Below are positions 44,047-52,097 of a stretch of DNA of 64,000 nucleotides, one piece after another. The first letter of the stretch is position 1. Every line of letters starts with the position of its first letter. This DNA is from Parafrankia irregularis (lineage in GTDB: Bacteria > Actinomycetota > Actinomycetes > Frankiales > Frankiaceae). Below the pieces are notes generated by a model. That model was given only the letters and a program-made list of their open reading frames with translations, searched no databases and was not told the origin of the DNA. The stretch is from positions 1 through 64,000 of the forward strand of contig NZ_FAOZ01000005.1 of NCBI RefSeq assembly GCF_001536285.1. Direction: 5' to 3'. The position numbers and the translations under genes are program-made.

Positions 44047-46272
44047 ATGTCCGAGAATCTGCCCTCGACACCGTCCGATCCGGCCGGTGCGCCGCCCGGC
44101 ACCGGCGGATGGGTGCCTGACGTCAGCCCTGAGGCAGGCTCCCTCATCCCTTACGGGTCCGGCGACCGGCTGCCCGCCGCACCGGCGCAGATCGTCTACG
44201 ACCTCGTGAAGGCCGCGCCGCGGGACGGCCGGTCCGACACCGAGGACGTGGTCGTGACCGGCGTCCCGGTCAACCCGCCCGAACCGCCGCCGAGTCCATG
44301 GGCGCTTGCCCGGTCCGGCGCGCGGCGGCCGGTCATGCCGACCTGGTTGCGATCGTGGGCGGCGCTGCGATCGGCAGCCCGGTGGTTCGCTGGCTACTGC
44401 TTCCACACGGCCCTGTTCCATGCCGTCCGGCTACCGTTCTACGCCGCGGTTCTGGTCTGGCGTGCGCCCCGTGGCCTCGGACGCGCAACGACCGGCGCCG
44501 CCGGTTGGCTGACCGACGCCGAGACCCGACCGGCCCGTGCAACCGCGATCCGTCGGGAGGAGACGAGCGAGTACCTCAGGCTGGCGAAGCTGCGGGATGC
44601 GCGCGTTCGCGTCCGCACCATCGTCGCCATCGCCGCGGGACTGCCGACCATCGCGGCATTCACGATCACGTGGATGGCCACTCCCCCGGCCGTCCATCTG
44701 GCCATCCTCGCGATTCTGGTTGGCGTCCTGGGCATGCTCGGCGCGCCGGCGGACCGGCCACTCGTCGGGCCGGCCGTCACTCCGACCAAGGTCGGCCGGC
44801 TGACCGCTGACATCGTGGTCCGCGCGCTGGAGTCGCTCGGCATCGCCGAGATCAACAAGGCACGTCGGGAGGGTGGTGGGATCACGTTTCCCGCGCCGAT
44901 CACCCGTGACGGGCCCGGATGGCGCGCGGACGTCGACCTTCCCTACGGCGTGACCGTGTCCGACATCCTGGACCGCCGGGAACGTCTCGCGTCCGGTCTG
45001 CGGCGTCCGCTGGGGTGCGTGTGGCCCGAAGCGGTCCACGACGCGCACGCCGGTCGGCTCGTGCTGTGGGTGGGGGACGAGGACATGTCCGCGGCTCCCG
45101 CCGCCGAGTGGCCGTTGGCGCGGCGCGGCACCGCGGACGTGTTCGCGCCCCTGCCGTTCGGGTCCGATGCCCGCGGCCGACCGGTCGCGGTCCTGCTGCC
45201 GGAGAACAACGTGCTCGTCGGGTCTCTGCCGGGCGCAGGCAAGACCTCGGCGGTGCGGGTGCTCTTGCTCGCCTGCGGGCTGGACCCCACGTGTGAGGTC
45301 TGGGTCTACAACCTCAAGGGCACCGGCGACCTCGACTCCGCCGAGAAGTTCGCCCACCGGTACGTCACCGGCATCGACGATGCCAGCATCGAAGCCGCAC
45401 TCGTCGCGCTTCGCGACCTGCGCGCCGAGGTCGTCCGCCGCGCCACCGCGTTGAAGAACCTCCCGAAGGACCTGTGCCCGGACGGCAAGGTCACCCGCGC
45501 ACTGGCCAACCGCCGATCCCTCGGCCTGCACCTGCTCGTCGCGTTCTTCGACGAGTGCCAGAACCTGTTCACCCACCCCGTCTACGGGGAGGAAGCCGGC
45601 ACCCTGGCCACCGACGTCATCAAGCTCGGACGCGCCCTCGGCGTCGTCCTCGTCCTGGCCACCCAACGCCCCGACGCGAACAGCCTCCCGACCGGCGTGT
45701 CCTCCAGCGTCTCGGTGCGGTTCTGCCTGCGGGTCATGGGCCAGGTCGAAAACGACATGATCCTCGGAACGTCGATGTACAAGAACGGCGTACGGGCTAC
45801 CACGCTCCGGCCCACCGACAAGGGAATCGGCTACCTCGTCGGCGCGACGGACGACCCGCTCATCGTCCGGGCCGCCTACATCGACACGCCAACAGCCGAG
45901 AAGGTTGCCGATCGGGCACGCGCAGCCCGTATCCAGGCTGGAACACTCGCCGGAATCGCGGCCGGTGAAACCCCACCGGAACCAACTGAAAGGACGTCGA
46001 CCATTCTGGACGACGTGTTGGCCGTACTTCCTGCCAGCGAAACCAAGGTCTGGTCGGAGACCATCGTCGCTCGACTTGCCGAGCTACGCCCCGACGCGTA
46101 CACCGGATGGGGCGCCGAGCAACTTACCGTCGCTCTCAAGCCCTACGGGATTTCCCCCGGCCAGGTGTGGGGCACAGCCCCCGGCGGTAAAGGCGCCAAC
46201 AGGCGCGGGATCGAGCGACAGCAGATCGTCTCAGCGATCACGGATCGTAGCAGAAGCGGGGGCGGTGGCTGA
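44047..46272 (+). CDS. TraB/FtsK-type conjugative DNA translocase
   Basis: 741 aa from ATG 44047 behind GGAGG. Two or more N-terminal membrane segments (about 195-235: ATPPAVHLAILAILVGVLGM). The motor domain has Walker A GSLPGAGKTSAVRV (about residue 395) and Walker B LLVAFFDECQN, then VVLVLATQRPDANSLPTGV, the FtsK/SpoIIIE signature. A C-terminal winged-helix-like part (about 660-735) would bind recognition repeats. Such proteins alone move double-stranded DNA between hyphae. The CTAG-rich repeat region starting just after its stop could be the DNA site it recognises. It is the main transfer gene of the element. Confidence 0.92.
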   Translation: MSENLPSTPSDPAGAPPGTGGWVPDVSPEAGSLIPYGSGDRLPAAPAQIVYDLVKAAPRDGRSDTEDVVVTGVPVNPPEPPPSPWALARSGARRPVMPTWLRSWAALRSAARWFAGYCFHTALFHAVRLPFYAAVLVWRAPRGLGRATTGAAGWLTDAETRPARATAIRREETSEYLRLAKLRDARVRVRTIVAIAAGLPTIAAFTITWMATPPAVHLAILAILVGVLGMLGAPADRPLVGPAVTPTKVGRLTADIVVRALESLGIAEINKARREGGGITFPAPITRDGPGWRADVDLPYGVTVSDILDRRERLASGLRRPLGCVWPEAVHDAHAGRLVLWVGDEDMSAAPAAEWPLARRGTADVFAPLPFGSDARGRPVAVLLPENNVLVGSLPGAGKTSAVRVLLLACGLDPTCEVWVYNLKGTGDLDSAEKFAHRYVTGIDDASIEAALVALRDLRAEVVRRATALKNLPKDLCPDGKVTRALANRRSLGLHLLVAFFDECQNLFTHPVYGEEAGTLATDVIKLGRALGVVLVLATQRPDANSLPTGVSSSVSVRFCLRVMGQVENDMILGTSMYKNGVRATTLRPTDKGIGYLVGATDDPLIVRAAYIDTPTAEKVADRARAARIQAGTLAGIAAGETPPEPTERTSTILDDVLAVLPASETKVWSETIVARLAELRPDAYTGWGAEQLTVALKPYGISPGQVWGTAPGGKGANRRGIERQQIVSAITDRSRSGGGG

Positions 46273-46282
46273 CGGAGTGTGC

Positions 46283-46318
46283 TGCTAGGTCTAGCACCCC
46301 TACCTGCTAGGTCTAGCA
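46283..46318. promoter_or_regulatory. Paired CTAG palindromes, candidate clt/operator
   Basis: TGCTAGGTCTAGCA occurs at 46283-46296 and 46305-46318, 22 bp apart, or two helical turns. Each has 6-bp arms around GT. Within 46283-46460 there are about nine CTAG tetranucleotides, a rare sequence in such high-GC DNA. The region is non-coding (46273-46530) and directly follows traB, where actinomycete plasmids keep their clt transfer locus. Binding by TraB or by a regulator is inferred. Confidence 0.55.
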
Positions 46319-46530
46319 GCACCTCTAGCTGCCAAAACTGACTCTGAGCTGGGCTCTAGTCGCCTAGCAGGGCTCCAGCGGGGAGCCGCGAAACGGGCCG
46401 GAGAGGGGTTCCCGCCCCTCCCCACCCGTTGCTAGACCACCAGAGTCGGACGTGACCTAGCGTAGTCACGCACGGCGACGAGGTTCGCACGGGACCAACC
46501 GGAACACCGCACTCGCGAAGAGGAGACAAA

Positions 46531-46758
46531 ATGCCTACAAGGATCTCCGGATCGGCGACGACTCCCGGAACTTCCGAAGAACGCGGCACGCGACTATGGA
46601 CAGCTAACGATCTGGCTCGCTATCTCGGCGTACCCATAAACACCATCTACAAATGGCGAAGTACCGGGGAGGGTCCTCCGGCGTATCGCGTCGGACGGTA
46701 CCTTCGCTTCGACGCGGTGGACGTAGCCGACTGGCTTGAGAAGCAGAGGAGTGAATAG
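46531..46758 (+). CDS. xis: Excisionase-family DNA-binding protein
   Basis: 75 aa from ATG 46531 behind GAGGAG. The winged helix-turn-helix is LWTANDLARYLGVPINTIYK, followed by GEGPPAYRVGRYLRFDAVDV and a short helix WLEKQRSE, the standard BldC/Xis fold. It would bend DNA for excision by the integrase. Unlike most such elements it is 13 kb from int in the integrated form, and about 2.6 kb in the circular form. Confidence 0.85.
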   Translation: MPTRISGSATTPGTSEERGTRLWTANDLARYLGVPINTIYKWRSTGEGPPAYRVGRYLRFDAVDVADWLEKQRSE

Positions 46759-46876
46759 CAGCGGGAATCCGCGGCCAGCCAGGAACCACCGACCCGCGAG
46801 TCAACGCTAACCAGATACGACGAGCGAACCGGCCAACCAGGTACCCGAACGCCGGATAACAGAAATCCGTGAAGTA

Positions 46877-46915
46877 AAACGACCCCCAACACCGGTGAGG
46901 TGTTGGGGGTCGTTT
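46877..46915 (+). terminator. Strong hairpin terminator after xis
   Basis: AAACGACCCCCAACACC pairs perfectly with GGTGTTGGGGGTCGTTT over 17 bp, with a GGTGA loop, followed by CGGTTTTC. The A-run/T-run symmetry makes it usable from both strands, serving xis and the minus-strand pair that ends at 47001. Confidence 0.88.
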
Positions 46916-47000
46916 CGGTTTTCGGTGATGGAGTTCGGATTTTCCCGTGCCTGAGCTGACCGACGGTGCCGTCAGGCGACCGACGGCCGCCCCGGCATGG

Positions 47001-47249
47001 TCAGGAACCTCCCTGTGTCGATCCGCAGCCACACGGGCTGACCAGCCACGTCCGCCGCGCGGAGACGCTCGGGTCGATGATCCCGGTCATCGCCTCCACG
47101 TACCGCACGGCGAGCATGGCCGACGGCCGGTGCCGTAGCGGCGACGGCTGACCGTCGGACTCGACGAACATCAGGTGTACCGGCCCTGGATCGTCGCTCG
47201 CGAGGATCACGACACGGGCGGCCGTCGTCGCGCCCACGGCCCTACCCAC
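47001..47249 (-). CDS. Small unknown protein, second gene of a pair
   Basis: About 82 aa from GTG 47249, overlapping the upstream gene by eight bases (GTG 47237 is the alternative). A beta-rich core reads TAARVVILASDDPGPVHLMF, then DGQPSPLRHRPSAMLAVRYV. No motif recognised. The overlap with the gene before and the terminator after support it as real. Confidence 0.6.
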   Translation of the reverse strand: MGRAVGATTAARVVILASDDPGPVHLMFVESDGQPSPLRHRPSAMLAVRYVEAMTGIIDPSVSARRTWLVSPCGCGSTQGGS

Positions 47250-47532
47250 CGGTGCGGGCGCCGAGGGCCGCGCCAACGGCCTTCCAGTCGGCGTCCTCTT
47301 CATCGTGGCCGATGACCTTGAACGACAGTTCGCCGTCCACCATCGATGCCAGGGTGCACGCAATGGGCAGCGTGCGCAGTGCGGCCGCCAGCGTCGCGGG
47401 ATGGACGCCGTCCGGGACGGTCACCGTGACGTAGCGGTACGGGCCTGTTCCTTCCTCTCGGATCGTGAGCGCGGTGTCGGGGATGCTCCCAGCGCGGGTG
47501 GCGCGCTTGGGAGCTGACAACATGTCGGACAC
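47242..47532 (-). CDS. Small unknown protein, first gene of a pair
   Basis: 96 aa. I chose GTG 47532 because AGGAGG lies eight bases upstream. Sequence features PYRYVTVTVPDGVHPATLAA and a C-terminal VDGELSFKVIGHDEEDADWK, an alpha/beta protein without a known motif. Divergent from the HTH gene at 47680, with which it shares a promoter region holding two GGTAGTCC...CTAGG direct repeats (47647-47675). Confidence 0.68.
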   Translation of the reverse strand: MSDMLSAPKRATRAGSIPDTALTIREEGTGPYRYVTVTVPDGVHPATLAAALRTLPIACTLASMVDGELSFKVIGHDEEDADWKAVGAALGARTGG

Positions 47533-47679
47533 GGTGTCGACCTCCTGAAGGGTCGGTGCCGAGGGCCGCCCCTGGTGCTGACTCACCGGAGGCGGCCCGC
47601 CCTCTTTTCGGGCTACTGGGCACGCTACACGCGGTCTTCCACCATCGGTAGTCCTAGGGTGGTAGTCCCTAGGTTAGTA

Positions 47680-47904
47680 GTGGTGGGCCGGCTGATCACG
47701 ATCTCCGAGGTGCAGGAGCTACTGCGCCCGTCGTCGCCGGACGGGCACCTCTCCCGCCGCCGCGCGGACCAGATCACGAGGAAGGTCGGCTTCCCGGAGC
47801 CCGCGCAGAAGACCCCGGCCGGCCGCTTCTGGGACGAGGACGACGTCCGCACGTGGATCGCGGCGAACCGCTCGTCAGACGACACCGACCTCGACAACGG
47901 ATAA
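47680..47904 (+). CDS. AlpA/Xis-like small DNA-binding protein
   Basis: About 74 aa from GTG 47680 (or GTG 47683). LITISEVQELLRPSS ... RRRADQITRKVGFPEP, then GRFWDEDDVRTWIAANR has the layout of AlpA or MerR-type excisionase proteins: HTH, wing and short last helix. It is the DNA-binding gene closest to the right end of the element, so it may be the true directionality factor or a control protein. CTAG-containing repeats lie just before its start. Confidence 0.68.
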   Translation: MVGRLITISEVQELLRPSSPDGHLSRRRADQITRKVGFPEPAQKTPAGRFWDEDDVRTWIAANRSSDDTDLDNG

Positions 47905-48050
47905 CAGCACCCCACCGCGAACATCATCCGGGCGGACACAGGCGACACCGATCGTCACGTGATGGCCGGAGGACAGGCGGGAACTCTCGACTCCATATCG
48001 ATCATCATGTGACAGTGAGGATGTGGGGTGAGGTGGGAGAGTGCTTCCTT

Positions 48051-48569
48051 GTGAATCACGAGCAGCACATCCCGGCTCCTACCCCGCGGCTCGCGTTCCG
48101 CCCGATGACCACAGGCGACCTTGACGACATGGCCGCGCTCCTCGGCGACCCGGACGTGATGCGGTACTACCCGCGGACCAAAGGCCGTGACGAAGCCATG
48201 GCCTGGATCGACTGGAACCAGCGCCTCTACCGGCAGGAAGGCTTCGGGCTCTGGCTGGTCACGCTCCGGTCCACCGGCGAGTTCATCGGTGACTGCGGCC
48301 TGACCCCCCAGGAAATCGAAGGGACCACCGACATCGAGATCGGCTACCACCTGCGCACCGACGCCCAACGCCGCGGCTACGCCACCGAAGCCGCCACCGC
48401 CTGCCGAGACCTCGCCCGCGACATCCTCGATATCAAGCGCCTCATCGCGATCATCCACCCAGATAACATCCCTTCCCAGCGCGTCGCCGAGAAGACCGGC
48501 CTCGCCCACGAACGCGACGCCCAGACCCGTGCGGGCCAGGCGGTACGCATCTACGCCACAGCCTTGTGA
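48051..48569 (+). CDS. GNAT-family acetyltransferase (RimJ/RimL-like)
   Basis: 172 aa from GTG 48051, preceded by GGGAGAG; ATG 48021 in frame is the alternative. TPRLAFRPMTTGDLDDM is the RimL-type N-terminus. The acetyl-CoA loop region is IGYHLRTDAQRRGYATEAAT (Q/RXXGXG/A), and NIPSQRVAEKTGL the conserved end. Such enzymes acetylate protein N-termini or small molecules. Located as the last gene before the right attachment site, it is element cargo. Confidence 0.87.
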   Translation: MNHEQHIPAPTPRLAFRPMTTGDLDDMAALLGDPDVMRYYPRTKGRDEAMAWIDWNQRLYRQEGFGLWLVTLRSTGEFIGDCGLTPQEIEGTTDIEIGYHLRTDAQRRGYATEAATACRDLARDILDIKRLIAIIHPDNIPSQRVAEKTGLAHERDAQTRAGQAVRIYATAL

Positions 48570-48834
48570 CAGCCAGGGCGCGACCACCCGCAACCGGGGC
48601 CGAGGCATCCTCGGCCACGGCGAGACGGGCGCAGAGGACCGGTCAGCGCGCCCATCGATCCCGGCGATTTGCCTCCTCCGGGCCGGCCAAGCAGATGCGT
48701 CGACAGCCAACGACGAGCGGCATCGAAGATCAACGATGGCGGTCGACAGCTTCGCAAAGCGTGGGGTTTCCGTGGGGTTTGCGATCTTCAGGGCCTGCCC
48801 AGTGGGCTCAAAAGTGGCTATCTACCAGGGGTTT

Positions 48835-48875
48835 TGGTGGGGCGGGTGGGGCTCGAACCCACGACCGACGGATTA
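48835..48875. repeat. Right attachment repeat (tRNA side), 41 bp
   Basis: Second copy of the 41-bp repeat, lying within the functional tRNA gene from its CCA end to the third anticodon base. The distance to the left copy is 16,226 bp, which equals the element length. Confidence 0.92.
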
Positions 48876-48911
48876 TGAGTCCGCTGCTCTGACCGGCTGA
48901 GCTACCGCCCC
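48835..48911 (-). tRNA. tRNA with CAT anticodon (Met, or Ile2 if lysidine-modified)
   Basis: The minus strand folds into a standard cloverleaf: acceptor GGGGCGG/CCGCCCC, anticodon stem GCGGA/TCCGT around CTCATAA, T-arm GTGGG-TTCGAGC-CCCAC, discriminator A and encoded CCA. The anticodon is CAT, read by Met or by Ile2 when C34 becomes lysidine; sequence alone does not decide. Its 3' part is the integration target of the 16.2-kb element, which leaves it intact. Confidence 0.93.
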
Positions 48912-49119
48912 CGATGAGCCACCCTCGGTGTGAGGATGGCACTGCAAGCGTAGCGGTCCGGATCGGGCGTGGGTCACGCGGTCGGTGATCGGGTCGGGTC
49001 CGGGGTGTAGGCCGCTCGACCTGCTGCGGCCCAGGCGCGGTGCGGTGCGGTGCGGCCCAGGCGCGGTGCCGTCGATGTGGCCCGGCGACGGGTCCGGGGT
49101 GTGCGGGGCGGTTGGTGGG

Positions 49120-51264
49120 TCAGGGTCTGGGCTGGTCCGATGGTTCGCGGGTCGCCAGGCGGCGTTGGAGGGCGGCGTGGCGGTACTGGTAGTAGGGGCC
49201 GGCCTTGCGCAGGACGGTACGGCGGCGGGCGTCGTCCAGGAAGGCCATCAGCCGGAGCGGGGTTCGGCCGGTGAGTGCCAGCCAGCAGACGGTGGCGGAG
49301 TACAGCGATGATCGGGTGGAGGCCAGGCCGACCAGGGCGACGGAGATTCCGCCGGCGAGGCCGGTCGCCGCGCCGTTCACGACGGTGACGGCGAGGCCGA
49401 CGGCGAGGCCGGTCGCGGTTCCGCTGACCAGCCCGGTTAATCGGTCGTACCGAAGCAGCGCCCGGGCGGCGGTGGCGCGGGTCAGGTCTGCGGGTGGTGT
49501 CAGGCTCGCCAGGGTGGCGGTGACCAGCGCGGAGCCCGCGAGGCCTCCCGCGACACCGCCCGCGACGCCCTCGGTCAGGGCGTGGACGGGGTCCGTCCCG
49601 AGGCCGGCGGCGAGGCCGTAGACGCAGCCGGCCAGGATGCCGCCGAGTGCGCCGAGCGGGAGCGCGAACAGCAGGCCGGTACGGATGTCCGCCGTGGCGG
49701 GCCAGGTGAGGGCGACTCTGCGCGGTTCGGTGAACAGTCCGCCTGACCGGCGTACCGCGTAGGCCTGGATGAACGCGGCCATGGTGCCGTCGGCGACGCC
49801 GACTGCGAAGCCGGCGACCAGGGTGGCCGCTGTTCCCGCCAGGATTCCGGTGACGAGTGCGAGCAGCAGCCGTGAGCCCGCTGTTCCGAGCCGCCACCAG
49901 GCGAGGTCGTAGGCGGGGGTTGCTCCGGGACGTTCCTCGTGGACCAGTCGTCGGGCGAGATAGCGGTGGTATCGCAGCGCCTGGTCGGCGTTCCAGGCGG
50001 AGCGCTGGTTTCCGGAACGTGTGGTCGCTTCGGTTCCGGGATAGACGGCGCCGATCAGTCCGTCCAGGAGATGGTTCTCGATCGATTCCTGGTCGGGAAA
50101 CCTGGCCTGGTCGCAGAGCTCCGCCGGGTGGGCCGCCGAGGAGCGGTGGTAGTTCGAGCGGGCGAGGGAGAGCATCAACGGCAGGCTCAGTGTGCGGACG
50201 AGGGGGGCGGTGGTGGACGTCGCGATGAGCGAGCAGACCGCGGACCAGCGGTTCGGGTCGGTTCCGGCCGCGGCGTCCAGGACGGCGATCATCTCGTCGC
50301 CATCGAGTGGGAGGACTTCGACGGCGGGGGTCGCCTCGATCGGGGTTCCGGCTCCGTCCGGTGATATCGCCGCGGCGTAGGCGGCGGTCTGCCAGACGAC
50401 CACCAGCGGGTCTCCTGCCCGCAGCGCGCGGTTGATCGACCGGATCGCGTCCGTCTGGGAGGCGGGGGCGAGCGTGTCCAGGCCGTCGATGACCGGGAGG
50501 AGGAGGCCGGTTTCGCGGAGTCTTCGCACCGCCGTGACCGTCCGACCGGCACGCGAGCCACCGGCGTTCGAGACGGGCGCGCCCAGCGCGGGATGGCAGC
50601 GGACGAGCTCTGCTTCGAACCACGCCCAGAAGCTCTGGTTCGTCGGGTCCCAGGATCCGGCGTCGACGAGGACGGGTACCGGTGCCTGTGCGGTCTCCCG
50701 TGCGGCCAGCAGGTCGAGGACGAGGTGGATGGCGACCACGGTCTTTCCGGCTCCGCTGTCGCCGACTATCGCCAGGCGCCGGGTCGGGATCTGCCGGTAC
50801 CGGTCGGCCAGGTGCTCCTGGCGGCCGTCGAGCAGATGGGGCTGCCAGTCCGGGGCGGTGTTCCCGCTCCGGACGCGCCCGGGGGCGACCGCCGCGAGCC
50901 GGCGCACCGCGCAGGTGGGAGCGCTGACGCTCGCCGACGCGCTCGTCGCCGCCAGCCGAAGCGAGTACATCGCGCCGCCGGTGAGGCCGCGGTGGACGAG
51001 TTCGTCCTCCCACCGCACCCGCACCCGGGCTGCCAGTTCGGTCAGGAGCCGCGGCAGGTTCTCGGCGGTGTGCTCCGCGGTGGCGGCGACCGACGAGCCG
51101 CCGACGAAGGCGATGATCGCCAGGGCGAGGCTCGCCGCGGCGAGCAGGCGGTCCACCCCGGCCCAGTTCCACAGGAGTGCGGGGGTGATGACGCTCCCGA
51201 ACACGGCGGTGAGGCCCGCGAGCCGAGCTCGGTTGACCCGCCGGAGGCGCGAAATCCGCGACAT
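49120..51264 (-). CDS. NACHT-type NTPase with membrane-rich C-terminus
   Basis: 714 aa. Two N-terminal membrane segments (ARLAGLTAVFGSVITPALLW, LLAAASLALAIIAFVGG), then an NTPase with Walker A AIVGDSGAGKTVVAIHLV (about 165-182) and Walker B LLLPVIDGLDTL, followed by a helical NACHT region. The second half (about 460-660) has many hydrophobic Gly/Ala-rich segments, instead of the usual LRR, WD or TPR sensor. ATG 51264 follows GAGGTGG. NACHT proteins are STAND switches, many with antiphage roles. A membrane-embedded C-terminus could act in sensing or in membrane disruption. It lies just outside the integrated element. Confidence 0.85.
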   Translation of the reverse strand: MSRISRLRRVNRARLAGLTAVFGSVITPALLWNWAGVDRLLAAASLALAIIAFVGGSSVAATAEHTAENLPRLLTELAARVRVRWEDELVHRGLTGGAMYSLRLAATSASASVSAPTCAVRRLAAVAPGRVRSGNTAPDWQPHLLDGRQEHLADRYRQIPTRRLAIVGDSGAGKTVVAIHLVLDLLAARETAQAPVPVLVDAGSWDPTNQSFWAWFEAELVRCHPALGAPVSNAGGSRAGRTVTAVRRLRETGLLLPVIDGLDTLAPASQTDAIRSINRALRAGDPLVVVWQTAAYAAAISPDGAGTPIEATPAVEVLPLDGDEMIAVLDAAAGTDPNRWSAVCSLIATSTTAPLVRTLSLPLMLSLARSNYHRSSAAHPAELCDQARFPDQESIENHLLDGLIGAVYPGTEATTRSGNQRSAWNADQALRYHRYLARRLVHEERPGATPAYDLAWWRLGTAGSRLLLALVTGILAGTAATLVAGFAVGVADGTMAAFIQAYAVRRSGGLFTEPRRVALTWPATADIRTGLLFALPLGALGGILAGCVYGLAAGLGTDPVHALTEGVAGGVAGGLAGSALVTATLASLTPPADLTRATAARALLRYDRLTGLVSGTATGLAVGLAVTVVNGAATGLAGGISVALVGLASTRSSLYSATVCWLALTGRTPLRLMAFLDDARRRTVLRKAGPYYQYRHAALQRRLATREPSDQPRP

Positions 51265-52097
51265 TGAAGTTTTTCCACCTCAAGTTGGATGGACCTGGGG
51301 TTACCACCGGTGTTGTCCAGGCCGTGGATGGCCGAACCACCGGTCAGAAGGAGAAGCCGATGTCAGGGCGTTCCGGTGCGTTGGCACCGGCGCCGATATC
51401 GACGCACCTGCGCGGATCGAGACTGCCCCGCCCGCGTTTCCTCGCGCTGCCTACGTGCCGCAGGAGTGGGGCCCGCTCCGGTTCGACCCCGGACGGGGAA
51501 CCTCCGGACGATGCTCCATGGACAGACCTCGTGCTTTCCGCCCTCATGATCCGACGATGCAGACCGTAGCACGATTGTGCTGATGCATGTGCATAAGCAC
51601 CGTCAAACGACCGAGCACGGCAAGCCCGGACGTGTCGCCGTGTCGATCGCGTCGATCGCGTCGACGCCGAAGAGCTGGCATGGGGACCGGCATCCCCGAC
51701 CGACAATCACGTTAGGTCAGATGGACAAGTGCACGTGTTTCTCGACATCGCCAGCCGAGTTGCCGACGCCAGGGCACGTTGACGTGCGGAAACAGTCAGG
51801 GGCGAGCCTGGAAGTGCGAGTCGTGAATTCCGACCAAACGCGACCGGTGGCCGGCACCGATCACCTGAAGTAGCCGGCACCGGATCGAACGACCAGGTGG
51901 CAGTCCGGCACCGGGTGCCCTCGCCTCCGCGGCCGGCGACAAGAACCGAGCCGGTAGTAGGCTTCTCGCCGGGATGAGGCGCGGGATCGAGACGTACGCG
52001 CTCGATGGTCGGGTAGCGGGCTGGGCCACGAGAACCCGCTCCTCGCCGACGAGCTGGCGCCCCGCGAGGTCGCCAGCGGGTCGGCGGTTCGAAGAAG
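51265..52097. other. Intergenic region between NACHT and DUF262 genes
   Basis: About 830 bases with no supportable gene. It contains small repeats (GTCGATCGC twice at about 51643-51662) and several short hairpins. It must hold the divergent promoters of the two neighbouring defence genes. Confidence 0.4.

Larger units (their letters stand above)
32609..48875. mobile_element. 16.2-kb actinomycete integrative and conjugative element
   Basis: Bounded by a perfect 41-bp direct repeat equal to the 3' half of the tRNA at 48835-48911. It contains a tyrosine integrase beside the left repeat, a TraB/FtsK-type DNA translocase, two small membrane proteins of Spd style and two small Xis/AlpA-like DNA-binding proteins. 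Cargo comprises the TIR-RT/oxygenase/HEPN operon, the four-TM/GT2 operon and a GNAT acetyltransferase. I see no RepSA-type initiator or primase, so autonomous replication is unproven. Layout and tRNA target are typical of AICEs. Confidence 0.88.
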
